Shown here: positions 1-8,497 of the stretch, in pieces | Position numbering within the stretch: position 1 is the first letter of the stretch | Layout of the letters: each line of letters starts with the position of its first letter | Assembly (NCBI RefSeq): GCF_002849695.1 | Contig: NZ_CP018937.1 | Location: forward strand, 4,898,001 to 4,962,000 | DNA: 64,000 bases | Origin: Bacteroides fragilis | GTDB lineage: Bacteria; Bacteroidota; Bacteroidia; Bacteroidales; Bacteroidaceae | Direction: 5' to 3' | Program-made: the position numbers and the translations under genes | The notes under the pieces: generated by a model | Databases searched by the model: none | Told to the model about the DNA's origin: nothing | The model's input: the letters and a program-made list of their open reading frames with translations, nothing else

Positions 1-705
1 GCCGACTTTGCCGATTATACACATGCACTGAGCAAAGCCCGTATACTGAAAGCACAACATCCGGATTACGAGATTTCTCAGATGGGAATTCATGCCCAAC
101 GCGGAGTGTCGTGCGCCGATTGTCATATGCCCTACAAAAGCGAGGGAGGTATGAAATTCAGCGATCACCACATTCAGAGTCCGTTAGCTATGATCGACCG
201 GACTTGTCAGGTTTGTCATCGTGAGAGCGAAGAGACATTGCGGAATAATGTATATGACCGTCAGCGTAAAGCGAATGAAATTCGTGGCCGTCTGGAACAG
301 GAGTTGGCTAAAGCGCATATTGAAGCTAAATTCGCCTGGGATAAAGGTGCGACGGATACTCAGATGGCAGAGGCGTTGAAGTTGATTCGCCAGGCCCAGT
401 GGAGATGGGATTTCGGTGTGGCTTCACACGGTGGTGCGTTCCATGCTCCGCAAGAGATACAGCGCATTCTGGGACACGGACTTGATAAAGCTTTACAGGC
501 CCGTCTTGCCATCTCAAAAGTGTTGGCTCAGCATGGCTATACAGCCGATGTGCCGATGCCTGATATTTCGACTAAAGAGAAAGCGCAGCAGTATATCGGT
601 CTCGATATGCAGAAAGAGCGTGAAGCGAAAGATAAATTCCTGAAAACAGTAGTACCCGAATGGTTGGAGAAAGCGAAGGCTAACGGTCGTCTGGCTAAAC
701 TGTAA
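1..705 (+). CDS. nrfA: Cytochrome c nitrite reductase NrfA, C-terminal part (5' end outside window)
   Basis: The reading frame is open from base 1, so the N-terminus and the catalytic CXXCK haem site lie outside the window. The visible 234 residues hold two CXXCH haem-binding motifs (CADCH and CQVCH). The first is in the context GVSCADCHMPY and is followed by a histidine-rich stretch (SDHHIQSP) typical of NrfA; a long helical C-terminal region follows. NrfA is a periplasmic pentahaem enzyme that reduces nitrite to ammonia with six electrons. Cytochrome c maturation genes follow 3 bp later, which fits a nrf operon in a Bacteroides. The family assignment is firm; the missing start is a window effect and not a truncation. 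Confidence 0.95.
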   Translation, partial: ADFADYTHALSKARILKAQHPDYEISQMGIHAQRGVSCADCHMPYKSEGGMKFSDHHIQSPLAMIDRTCQVCHRESEETLRNNVYDRQRKANEIRGRLEQELAKAHIEAKFAWDKGATDTQMAEALKLIRQAQWRWDFGVASHGGAFHAPQEIQRILGHGLDKALQARLAISKVLAQHGYTADVPMPDISTKEKAQQYIGLDMQKEREAKDKFLKTVVPEWLEKAKANGRLAKL

Positions 706-708
706 ACT

Positions 709-1950
709 ATGTGGCAGAAACCTTGGGGATATAAAGAAGGGTTCGCCATCTGTGGCGGACTTTTTCTGACAGGCATTTTCCTGCAAATGACGTTGGGGAA
801 GTGCACGCTTTCCATTCTTTCTTACCCTGTGAATGTGTGTGTAGGGTTGCTATATGTCGTTATCTTGTTATCGGCCTACACCTTTTCACAAAAGAGTTAT
901 TTTATCCGGTGGATGGGGAGCTGTCAGGCTGCCGTTTCATCCATGGTGTCAGTGGCCGTGCTCACTGTAGTGATGGGACTGATCCGCCAGGTGAAGTCCG
1001 ATATACCTTTGTCCGGTATTGAAAACTGGCTGGGATTTTCGCAAATGTTGTCCGCCTGTTCGTTTGTGCTGTTGTTCCTCTGGATGGTCACTTTGTTGGG
1101 GTTGACCACCATTCGGCGGATTCATCATTTCCATTGGCGGGACGTTCCTTTTGTGCTGAACCATCTGGGACTTTTCCTTGCACTGACCGGAGCTGTATTG
1201 GGAAATGCCGATATGGAGCGTCTGCATATGACTACAAAGATAGGACAAGCCGAATGGCGGGCTTCCGATGAAAATCAGAAAATGCGGGAGCTGCCTTTGG
1301 CTATCGAGCTTCAGAACTTTACGATCGATGAATATCCCCCGAAATTGATGTTGATTGACAATGAAACAGGTAAAGCACTGCCGGTCGGGAAGCCGGAAAA
1401 CCTGCTGATTGAAGATGATTTTCATGCCGGGCATTTGCTCGATTGGGAAATCCACATAGAGAAGAAACTCCCTTTGGCAGCCAGTGTAGCGACTCAGGAT
1501 ACTTTGAACTTTGTGGACTTTCCTTCAATGGGAGCTGCTTATGCTGTCTATCTGACGGCAGTGAATGATAAAACAGGCCGGAAACATGAAGGATGGGTGA
1601 GTTGTGGCAGTTTTATGTTTCCTTATAAGGCTATCCGTCTTGACGATCAGACCAGTTTGGTAATGCCTGAGCGTGAACCTCGCCGTTTTGCATCCGAGGT
1701 GAAAGTTTATACGGAGTCGGGACGCCGTGATTCGGCTACGATTGAGGTAAATAAACCTTTTGAGTTGGAGGGATGGAAAATATATCAGTTAAGTTATGAC
1801 GAGTCGAAAGGTCGCTGGAGCGATATAAGCGTGTTTGAACTGGTTCGTGATCCGTGGTTACCGGTGGTTTATACCGGTATCTGGATGATGATAGCCGGAG
1901 CTGTCTGCCTGTTCGCCCTGTCACAGAAAAGAAAGGAGGACAACGTATGA
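709..1950 (+). CDS. ccsB: ResB/CcsB-like cytochrome c biogenesis protein
   Basis: This 413-residue membrane protein has hydrophobic segments near residues 13-33, 40-58, 70-90, 105-125 and 140-160, a long extracytoplasmic region, and a final membrane segment near 390-408. That layout is the ResB type: four N-terminal helices, a large periplasmic domain and one C-terminal helix. ResB/CcsB works with CcsA to deliver haem and ligate it to apocytochromes c in system II. It starts 3 bp after nrfA and overlaps ccsA by 4 bp (ATGA), so the three genes are probably cotranscribed and translationally coupled. Its likely client is NrfA. The family call comes from topology and context, so the symbol is slightly less certain than the role. 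Confidence 0.85.
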   Translation: MWQKPWGYKEGFAICGGLFLTGIFLQMTLGKCTLSILSYPVNVCVGLLYVVILLSAYTFSQKSYFIRWMGSCQAAVSSMVSVAVLTVVMGLIRQVKSDIPLSGIENWLGFSQMLSACSFVLLFLWMVTLLGLTTIRRIHHFHWRDVPFVLNHLGLFLALTGAVLGNADMERLHMTTKIGQAEWRASDENQKMRELPLAIELQNFTIDEYPPKLMLIDNETGKALPVGKPENLLIEDDFHAGHLLDWEIHIEKKLPLAASVATQDTLNFVDFPSMGAAYAVYLTAVNDKTGRKHEGWVSCGSFMFPYKAIRLDDQTSLVMPEREPRRFASEVKVYTESGRRDSATIEVNKPFELEGWKIYQLSYDESKGRWSDISVFELVRDPWLPVVYTGIWMMIAGAVCLFALSQKRKEDNV

Positions 1951-2738
1951 GTTGGGATCATTTTGTGATATTTGCCATGGCAGCTCTTCTGTGTTGGGCT
2001 ATCGGTGCCGTTGCCGCATGGAAAGAGAAACGCCAGTTTGTTGTTTATGCAGCCACGTTGGCAGGACTGGCCGTCTTTTTTGCTTTTATCCTTGGGATGT
2101 GGATTTCATTGGAACGGCCTCCGATGCGTACAATGGGTGAAACCCGATTGTGGTATTCTTTCTTTTTACCTTTGGCAGGCATCATCACTTATAGCCGCTG
2201 GCGATATAAGTGGATTCTGAGTTTCAGCTTTGTTCTTTCGCTTGTATTCATCTGTATCAACCTGTTTAAACCCGAGATACATAATAAAACCTTGATGCCT
2301 GCTTTGCAAAGTCCTTGGTTTGCACCGCATGTCATTGTATATATGTTTGCTTATGCTATGTTGGGCGCAGCGGCCGTTATGGCGGTATACCTGCTTTGGA
2401 TCAAGAAAAAAGCTACCGAAGAACGTGAGATGGAACTGTGTGATAATTTGGTCAATGTAGGACTATCCTTCATGACATTGGGAATGTTGTTCGGAGCTTT
2501 GTGGGCTAAAGAGGCCTGGGGGCATTACTGGAGTTGGGATCCGAAGGAAACCTGGGCGGCAGCCACGTGGATAGGCTATCTCTGTTATATCCACTACCGG
2601 ATGAACAGGCGGCAAAAAGTACGTGTGGCACTTGTCGGACTTCTCATTTGCTTCGTATTACTGCAGATGTGCTGGTATGGCATTAATTATCTGCCATCGG
2701 CACAGGGAACCAGCGTACATACGTATAATTTGAATTGA
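1947..2738 (+). CDS. ccsA: CcsA-type cytochrome c assembly (haem lyase) protein
   Basis: This is a 263-residue polytopic membrane protein. The start at 1947 is chosen because its ATG overlaps the stop of ccsB (ATGA) and follows a purine-rich stretch (GAAAGGAGGA); a longer frame from 1854 would run deep into ccsB. The haem-handling tryptophan-rich signature is clear in the last third: WGHYWSWDPKETW, with conserved W, D and E. It is followed by an HYR motif and two more helices. CcsA forms the system II haem export and ligation complex with ResB/CcsB on the periplasmic face. Position directly behind nrfA and ccsB indicates a dedicated maturation pair for the nitrite reductase. Confidence 0.92.
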   Translation: MSWDHFVIFAMAALLCWAIGAVAAWKEKRQFVVYAATLAGLAVFFAFILGMWISLERPPMRTMGETRLWYSFFLPLAGIITYSRWRYKWILSFSFVLSLVFICINLFKPEIHNKTLMPALQSPWFAPHVIVYMFAYAMLGAAAVMAVYLLWIKKKATEEREMELCDNLVNVGLSFMTLGMLFGALWAKEAWGHYWSWDPKETWAAATWIGYLCYIHYRMNRRQKVRVALVGLLICFVLLQMCWYGINYLPSAQGTSVHTYNLN

Positions 2739-2770
2739 TAAATCGCTAACTACTAATTACTAATTGAGTT

Positions 2771-4036
2771 ATGAGAATCACGAATCTAATCTGGGCAGCA
2801 ATGCTTTTTGCACCGCTGTCCGCCTTTGCACAGCAACAAAAGGAGAATCAGTTTACAATTGATGCACAAATACGTACTCGTGGTGAATACCGCAATGGAG
2901 TGTTGAATCCCCGTCCCGAAGGCACAAGTCCGACTTTCTTTATCAACGAGCGGGCACGGCTATCCTTAGGTTATCAGCGTGATCGCCTGCAAATGAAACT
3001 TGCTGCACAGCATGTAGGGGTGTGGGGGCAGGATCCGCAGATCGATAAAAACGGACGGTTTATTTTGCACGAAGCTTGGGCACGGCTTGATTTTTCAAAA
3101 GGCCTGTTTGCGCAGTTGGGGCGTCAGCCACTCTCGTATGATGATGAGCGTTTGCTTGGCGGACTGGACTGGAATGTGGCAGGCCGCTTCCACGATGCAT
3201 TGAAGTTGGGGTATGAAAGCAAGATGCACAAGTTGCATTTGATACTGGCTTTTAATCAGAATAATGAAGATCGCTCCTATGGTGGCACTTATTATGCTCC
3301 CGGTGGACAGCCTTATAAAACCATGCAAACGGTATGGTATAATGGCCGGTGGGCTAAAGATTTCACTGCTTCACTGCTTTTTATGAATACCGGATTTGAA
3401 ACAGGAACGGAAGAAAAGGGTAAAACTGCTAATATGCAGACGATGGGTACTTATCTGGTGTATACACCCGGGGCATGGTTGCTGAACGGTAGTGTCTATT
3501 ACCAGTCGGGTAAAAACAAAGCCGACAAGAAGGTATCTGCTTATATGTTCAGCTTGAAAGCCGGGTATAAGATCGATCCAAAGTGGAGTGTAAGCCTCGG
3601 CACGGACTACCTGAGCGGAGATCCCGACAGTAAGAAGGTAACTACTTTTGATCCGCTTTACGGGACACATCATAAATTCTATGGAGGAATGGATTATTTT
3701 TATGCATCGGCTTATAACAAAGGTTTGTGGGACAAAATACTCAGTGTTGATTTCAAGCCGACCCAAAAGATAGGGCTTTCACTGAATTATCACCATTTTT
3801 CTACGACTTATGACGTAACGGACATAGACGGTAAAGAAGGACGCAGTCTGGGATCGGAGTTCGATTTGCAGGTAGATTATGTTTTGATGAAAGATGTAAA
3901 ACTGACAGCCGGTTATTCGACCATGCTTGGAACTAAATATATGGACATTGCAAAAGGTGGCAGCCATAAGAGCTGGCAGGACTGGGGATGGCTGACACTG
4001 AACATCAATCCGCGTATTTTATTTACCAAGTGGTAG
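2771..4036 (+). CDS. Outer-membrane beta-barrel protein of the alginate-export/porin type
   Basis: The 421-residue protein begins with a signal peptide (hydrophobic core NLIWAAMLFAPLSAFA, cleavage after AFA). The rest is alternating aromatic strands, for example INERARLSLGYQRDRLQ and KGLFAQLGRQPLSYDDERLLGG, and it ends in LFTKW with a terminal aromatic. This matches the alginate-export-like family of outer-membrane channels. It follows ccsA by 32 bp on the same strand. Co-location with nrfA suggests a channel serving anaerobic respiration (nitrite or another small anion), but the substrate is inference. There is no TonB plug domain, so passive diffusion is more likely than energised import. 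Confidence 0.8.
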   Translation: MRITNLIWAAMLFAPLSAFAQQQKENQFTIDAQIRTRGEYRNGVLNPRPEGTSPTFFINERARLSLGYQRDRLQMKLAAQHVGVWGQDPQIDKNGRFILHEAWARLDFSKGLFAQLGRQPLSYDDERLLGGLDWNVAGRFHDALKLGYESKMHKLHLILAFNQNNEDRSYGGTYYAPGGQPYKTMQTVWYNGRWAKDFTASLLFMNTGFETGTEEKGKTANMQTMGTYLVYTPGAWLLNGSVYYQSGKNKADKKVSAYMFSLKAGYKIDPKWSVSLGTDYLSGDPDSKKVTTFDPLYGTHHKFYGGMDYFYASAYNKGLWDKILSVDFKPTQKIGLSLNYHHFSTTYDVTDIDGKEGRSLGSEFDLQVDYVLMKDVKLTAGYSTMLGTKYMDIAKGGSHKSWQDWGWLTLNINPRILFTKW

Positions 4037-4057
4037 GATTGGTACGGGAGAAAATGC

Positions 4058-4065
4058 TATCTTTG
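4058..4065 (+). promoter_or_regulatory. Bacteroides -7 box for the Crp/Fnr-type gene
   Basis: TATCTTTG is an exact TAnnTTTG match lying 18 bp before the GTG start at 4083. The spacing implies a very short leader, which supports that GTG as start and indicates separate transcription from the nrf genes upstream. Confidence 0.65.
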
Positions 4066-4082
4066 CTAAAAAGACAAGCATT

Positions 4083-4769
4083 GTGGTAAAAGTAGAGTTT
4101 ACAGACGAATATCAAAAAATCTTGTGGCAGATATCTTTATTTAAGGATATGGATGTCAGTTTGCAACGTCGGCTGCCTTTGGAACTGGAACTTTCGGTGT
4201 ACGAGGTTGCCAGGAAAGAGGTCGTATTGAAGCAGGACACCTATTGCAATCATTTGTATGTATTGCTGAAGGGAGAACTGGAGGTCAATATCGTTGATGT
4301 GGCAGGAAATCTGGTGAAGGTAGAAGATATCCGTGCTCCCCGTGCTTTTGCCACACCCCATCTGTTTGGCGATAAGAATCTCTTGCCTGCTACGTTTACT
4401 GCCAGCGAAGATTCTGTTTTGCTGATGGCTACCCGTACTTCCGTTTTTAAGTTGATCAGTTCCGTACCCGATTTACTGCACCGTTTCCTGTGTGTCACAG
4501 GCAATTGTAACAAGTGTACGGTCACCCGTCTGAGGATTCTTTCTTACAAGATGCTGCGCAGCCGTTTGGTTTATTACTTCATGGAGCATAAGACTTCTCC
4601 GAATACGGCTATATTGGAGCATAATCAGGTCCAGTTGGCAGAATATCTGGGGGTAACCCGCCCTGCACTTTCGAAAGAAATAAATAAGATGATGAAGGAG
4701 GGCCTGATTTCAATCAATAAGAAAGTGGTGACGCTGGAAGATATGGCGGCACTTAAAGAATATATTTGA
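4083..4769 (+). CDS. Crp/Fnr-family transcription regulator with a cysteine cluster
   Basis: The 228-residue protein has an N-terminal cyclic-nucleotide-binding-like barrel (about residues 15-125), a long dimer helix and a C-terminal winged helix (HTH about 183-203, VQLAEYLGVTRPALSKEINKM). The start is GTG, set by the -7 box just upstream. C137, C142 and C145 form a CX4CX2C cluster at the start of the dimer helix, with C55 as another cysteine in the barrel. Crp/Fnr relatives use cysteines or haem to sense oxygen, NO or redox, so an Fe-S or thiol sensor is plausible but not shown. Its position after nrfA-ccsBA makes it the likely local regulator of nitrite reduction. Confidence 0.85.
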   Translation: MVKVEFTDEYQKILWQISLFKDMDVSLQRRLPLELELSVYEVARKEVVLKQDTYCNHLYVLLKGELEVNIVDVAGNLVKVEDIRAPRAFATPHLFGDKNLLPATFTASEDSVLLMATRTSVFKLISSVPDLLHRFLCVTGNCNKCTVTRLRILSYKMLRSRLVYYFMEHKTSPNTAILEHNQVQLAEYLGVTRPALSKEINKMMKEGLISINKKVVTLEDMAALKEYI

Positions 4770-4772
4770 AAG

Positions 4773-4879
4773 GGCTGTGTCAAGAGTCTTTTCACCACAG
4801 ATCACCACAGATTATCAATATTGATAATCAATGGTTTAAAATTTACTCTGTGCCTTCTGTGGTGAGTTTCGACACACCC
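4773..4879. repeat. Nested intergenic palindrome between two convergent genes
   Basis: The outer arms are GGCTGTGTC (4773) against GACACACCC (4871-4879). Middle arms are TCACCACAGA (4792) against TCTGTGGTGA (4856). A perfect 20-bp palindrome (GATTATCAAT and its complement) occupies 4810-4829 at the centre. The right half lies inside the 3' end of the - strand gene ending at 4836 and encodes its last dozen or so residues. It may act as a bidirectional terminator or be a mobile palindromic repeat. Confidence 0.7.
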
Positions 4880-6758
4880 TTCTCAATGCTTTGCTCCAAA
4901 TCTTGTAGCCTTCCTCCGTCAGATGGAGTCCGTCCGTAGTCAGTTCTTTCCGCATCACATTGCTACCTTTCTCCGTAAATAGAGGGAAAAGGTTGATAAA
5001 AGGTATTTTCCTGTCTTTGGCAAGTGCTTCCAACTTACTGTTGATTTCGGGTATCAGGTCGGTTTTACCGGTCATTGTTTTGTATCGTCCGAACGATTCG
5101 TTAATGGGTAAAAGGCTCTGCAGATAGAGTTCGGTGGATGGTGATCCGGTTCGTATTTTGTCTATGACCAAAGTAACCAGTTCTACCACACTATCGGCAC
5201 TCAGGTTGTGTGACACATCGTTTATTCCTGCCATCAGGAAAATCTTCCGGGGAGTGCCGGGCAATATCTGGAAAAGACGTTGGTAAATTCCCATTGCTTC
5301 GTCACCAATGATTCCGCGGTTTCTTATATTCTTTTTATTCAGGCGTATGCTCCAGTCTCCGCCGTTTTCGGTGAGGCTATTGCCCACCATTACGATATCC
5401 TTCGGTCCGATGGGAGCATCTGCTTCAAATTCCAGGAAACGTTTGTAATAATGATCCGTATATACTTGTGCGGGCGGGCAGATAGAAGCGGCTACTGCAT
5501 TGGCAACCAGCGAACGGAGGCGGACTACACTGTGTCCGTCTTCAGGATGCACGGCGTTGATGAGCAGGATGACGGCCGTGTCGTTATCTGGGTCAATCAG
5601 GATGGAAGTACCCGTATATCCTGTATGCCCGAAGGTGTTCGGCCCGAAGAGATCGCCATGATTTGAGGCATAAGCTGAGAAGACATCCCATCCCGGAGTG
5701 CGTCCCAGTCCGGCTACTTCGCGGGGAACGGTACGCATGGTTTTTACCCCCAGTGGGCTGAGAATACGGCGACCATTATATTCGCCCCCATTCAGCAAGG
5801 CAGCTGCGAGAACGGCAATATCATTGGCGTCCGAGAAGACCCCTGCATTGCCGGAGATTCCTCCGTTCAGGATGCGCGCCAACGGATCGTGCACCTGTCC
5901 GCAGAGTACACTTCCGTCTTTTTGCTTCTCGGTAGGTGCAATCAAATCCATCCAGGGGTAATCTACGGTATTTATCCACTTTCCGTCTTTCTGCTGTACG
6001 GTGGGCAGATAATCGGTGTGCTGCATGCCCAGGACATTGAAGATATTCTCTTTGGCAAAGTCCCGCAGGTTTTGTCCGGTAATGACTTCGATGACATGTT
6101 GCAAGGTGATATAGTTGAGGCAACTATACTGAAAATTCGTTTGAGGCTTGAAGTCACGTTTGCAAGTGGAAATATACTTCATGAGCCCTTCCGGATTGGG
6201 TGAACCGTACTCTTTCTGTAACTCGGCTACCGGTGCGTAAGGTGGAAGGCCCGAAGTGTGAGTCATAAGGTCTACAATGCGGATGTCCTGTTTCTCTCCG
6301 TTCTCTCCCTGCCATTCCCGGAAGTCAGGCAGGTAGAGGTTGACGCGATCGAGTAGGCGCAGTTGTCCGCGTTCAATCAGAATCATGGCAGAAACAGCAG
6401 TCGACATCGGCTTGCTGCAAGAAGCCATATCGAAGACGGTATTTATCTCCATCGGTTCTATATTGGGATAGATCCGCCGGTTACCATAAGCCTTGAGATA
6501 GGCCATTTTGCCATGACGGACCACGGCGAGTACGGCCCCCGGTATTTCTTTGTTAAGGATCGCCTTCTGAATAGCCTCGTCGGCATGCAACAGACGGTGA
6601 GAATCCATGCCTACTTGCTCGGGGGCAACGCGTGGCAGAGGTTGTGCGACAGCTTGCAGACTGCAGAACAGAAGCGCCAAAGCGGTGAGCAGAGATTTCG
6701 TCCCTTTTCTTTCCTGCAGGGAGATGGGGGAGAAGTGAACTTTGTTTTTCGTATTCAT
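4836..6758 (-). CDS. Exported beta-lactamase-family serine hydrolase fused to an SGNH hydrolase
   Basis: The 640-residue protein has a signal peptide (core LLTALALLFCSLQAVA), then a beta-lactamase/transpeptidase-like domain (about 45-430) with the SxxK motif in SCSKPMS, a YSCLN motif and HTGYTG as the third box. A second catalytic domain (about 445-630) is of SGNH type: GNSLTENGGDW (block I), GINDVSH (block III) and DGLHLTEEGY (block V with the catalytic Asp-His). The first domain resembles esterases and D-Ala peptidases; the second typically removes O-acetyl groups. Placed 31 bp behind murQ, it probably trims peptidoglycan stems or acetyl groups in the periplasm. The last residues are encoded inside the intergenic palindrome, so the tail may be acquired. 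Confidence 0.85.
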   Translation of the reverse strand: MNTKNKVHFSPISLQERKGTKSLLTALALLFCSLQAVAQPLPRVAPEQVGMDSHRLLHADEAIQKAILNKEIPGAVLAVVRHGKMAYLKAYGNRRIYPNIEPMEINTVFDMASCSKPMSTAVSAMILIERGQLRLLDRVNLYLPDFREWQGENGEKQDIRIVDLMTHTSGLPPYAPVAELQKEYGSPNPEGLMKYISTCKRDFKPQTNFQYSCLNYITLQHVIEVITGQNLRDFAKENIFNVLGMQHTDYLPTVQQKDGKWINTVDYPWMDLIAPTEKQKDGSVLCGQVHDPLARILNGGISGNAGVFSDANDIAVLAAALLNGGEYNGRRILSPLGVKTMRTVPREVAGLGRTPGWDVFSAYASNHGDLFGPNTFGHTGYTGTSILIDPDNDTAVILLINAVHPEDGHSVVRLRSLVANAVAASICPPAQVYTDHYYKRFLEFEADAPIGPKDIVMVGNSLTENGGDWSIRLNKKNIRNRGIIGDEAMGIYQRLFQILPGTPRKIFLMAGINDVSHNLSADSVVELVTLVIDKIRTGSPSTELYLQSLLPINESFGRYKTMTGKTDLIPEINSKLEALAKDRKIPFINLFPLFTEKGSNVMRKELTTDGLHLTEEGYKIWSKALRRVCRNSPQKAQSKF

Positions 6759-6789
6759 GGTATTGTAAGTTTAGGAGGGTTCGGTTTTG

Positions 6790-7635
6790 TTATCCGGCTT
6801 TATATGCATCTACCGCTTTTTTCACGGAACCGTGCATCAGCAACAGTGCTTTAGCCTTGTCATATTCTAACCCGAGTTCTTCGACAATCATGCGTGTGCC
6901 GCGGTCCACCAACTTCTGGTTGCTAAGCTGCATATTGACCATCTTGTTGCCTTTCACGCGTCCCAGTTGAATCATAACCGAGGTTGTGATCATGTTCAGA
7001 ATCATCTTCTGTCCTGTTCCTGATTTCATGCGCGAACTGCCTGTTACATATTCGGGGCCTACAATCATTTCGATAGGTACATCGGCTTCTGCGGCCATCG
7101 GCGAGTTCGGGTTGCTGGTGATGCAACCGGTGAGGATGCCGTGCTCGCGTGCCGCATGCATGGCTCCGATCACATAGGGAGTCGTACCTGAGGCTGCAAT
7201 ACCGATGACGGTATCTTTACTGTTGATGTTATGTTCCGTCAGTTCTTCCCACCCCCGGGTGGTATTGTCTTCGGCATTCTCCACCGGATTACGCAAGGCG
7301 GTATCTCCGCCTGCAATCAGCCCGATGATCAATGTGGGAGGCATCCCGAAAGTGGGAGGGATCTCTGAAGCATCGAGAACCCCGAGGCGTCCGCTGGTTC
7401 CGGCCCCCATGTAGAAGATGCGTCCCCCCTGTTTCATGCGGGGGACAATCTGTATGACTAACTTTTCAATTTGAGGAATAGCTTTCTGTACGGCAAGAGC
7501 CACCTTTTGGTCTTCGGTATTGATATCTTCCAGTATTTCGCGGACCGACTTCTTCTCAAGATCACTGTAGAGCGAGGGTTGCTCGGAAATCTTGACGAAG
7601 GATGTTTTATCTGATTTTTCTATATTACTATTCAT
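6790..7635 (-). CDS. murQ: N-acetylmuramic acid 6-phosphate etherase MurQ
   Basis: The 281-residue cytoplasmic enzyme has the SIS-domain signature GAGTSGRLGVLDASEIPPTFG near residue 77 and the family block SSRMKSGTGQKMILNM near 200, with a C-terminal helical domain that is standard for MurQ. It cleaves the ether bond of MurNAc-6-phosphate to give GlcNAc-6-phosphate and D-lactate. It is 25 bp behind the BadF-type kinase, and the order murT-murK-murQ matches the MurNAc catabolic cluster known from Tannerella forsythia. The length is close to the usual ~300 residues. Confidence is very high. Confidence 0.97.
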   Translation of the reverse strand: MNSNIEKSDKTSFVKISEQPSLYSDLEKKSVREILEDINTEDQKVALAVQKAIPQIEKLVIQIVPRMKQGGRIFYMGAGTSGRLGVLDASEIPPTFGMPPTLIIGLIAGGDTALRNPVENAEDNTTRGWEELTEHNINSKDTVIGIAASGTTPYVIGAMHAAREHGILTGCITSNPNSPMAAEADVPIEMIVGPEYVTGSSRMKSGTGQKMILNMITTSVMIQLGRVKGNKMVNMQLSNQKLVDRGTRMIVEELGLEYDKAKALLLMHGSVKKAVDAYKAG

Positions 7636-7660
7636 GTTTTTGTTCTATAATTCGTATACG

Positions 7661-8497
7661 TTACTCGTGAAATTTAATCAGTCCTTCCATCGGACTCTTG
7701 ATAATCGTTCCCAGGTGAATCTCCATTGCCTTACACGCCTCCGACAGTAATTCTTTGTAGTAGAACGCTACTGAACCGATGAAATGGACCCGGGCATGCT
7801 GGTAGTCGTATTGCATTACATTGCGTTTCAGGAACTTTTTAAAGCTGTTCAGAACCAGTTCGCGTATGGCCGGTTCATCGAGGTGTTCGACCAGGAATGG
7901 AGAGAAACTTGCCAGGAAACGATTTGGAAACGGTTGGCGATATACCCGGTCGATAATTTCGGCAGGCGTCAGGTTGTATTGTTCCAGGAACTTTTCTTTA
8001 AGTCCCGGAGTCATTTGATTCTTAAGGATATCGCCTACCAGCAGCTTGCCCAAAACCGCTCCACTGCCTTCGTCACCCAGAATAAATCCTAATGGCGATA
8101 CATTGCTGACTATGTTTTTACCGTCATAATAACAAGAGTTCGATCCTGTGCCCATGATGCAGGCGATGCCCGGTTGATGGCCACACAGTCCCCTGGCGGC
8201 AGCAAGCATGTCCGTACTGACCTCAATCTCTCCGCTGACTTGCAGATGCGCAGCTATGGCTTTGCGCACCGTTTCTATTTTGTCGGGGAAAGCGCAACCG
8301 GCTCCATAGAAGTGAACAGTCTCGAACTTGTTTGTCTTTAATTGAGGAATCAGGGCGGTTGCTATTTCATTACTGATTTCCTCTTCAGACTGAAAGAAAG
8401 GGTTAGTGCCTTTCGTAAAAATCTGCTGGACTAACTGTCCATGCTCTACTACACACCAATCGGTCTTAGTAGAACCACTGTCTGCTATTAGTATCAT
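7661..8497 (-). CDS. murK: BadF/BadG-family amino-sugar kinase, probable MurNAc kinase MurK
   Basis: This 278-residue ASKHA-fold kinase shows phosphate 1 motif DSGSTKTDW (residues 5-13), a GTGSNSCYYDG phosphate 2 loop, and LGDEGSGAVLGK. These are the marks of N-acetylglucosamine/N-acetylmuramate kinases of the BadF/BadG/BcrA/BcrD family. The start codon overlaps the stop of the upstream murT-like gene by ATGA, and murQ follows 25 bp later. By position it should make MurNAc-6-phosphate for MurQ; GlcNAc may also be used. A paralogue lies at 28185-29033. The kinase family is certain; the exact sugar is inferred from neighbours. Confidence 0.9.
   Translation of the reverse strand: MILIADSGSTKTDWCVVEHGQLVQQIFTKGTNPFFQSEEEISNEIATALIPQLKTNKFETVHFYGAGCAFPDKIETVRKAIAAHLQVSGEIEVSTDMLAAARGLCGHQPGIACIMGTGSNSCYYDGKNIVSNVSPLGFILGDEGSGAVLGKLLVGDILKNQMTPGLKEKFLEQYNLTPAEIIDRVYRQPFPNRFLASFSPFLVEHLDEPAIRELVLNSFKKFLKRNVMQYDYQHARVHFIGSVAFYYKELLSEACKAMEIHLGTIIKSPMEGLIKFHE

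Noticed and set aside
949..1455. Long - strand frame of 168 codons opposite ccsB
   Set aside because: It is a shadow of the ccsB coding frame with no domain of its own.
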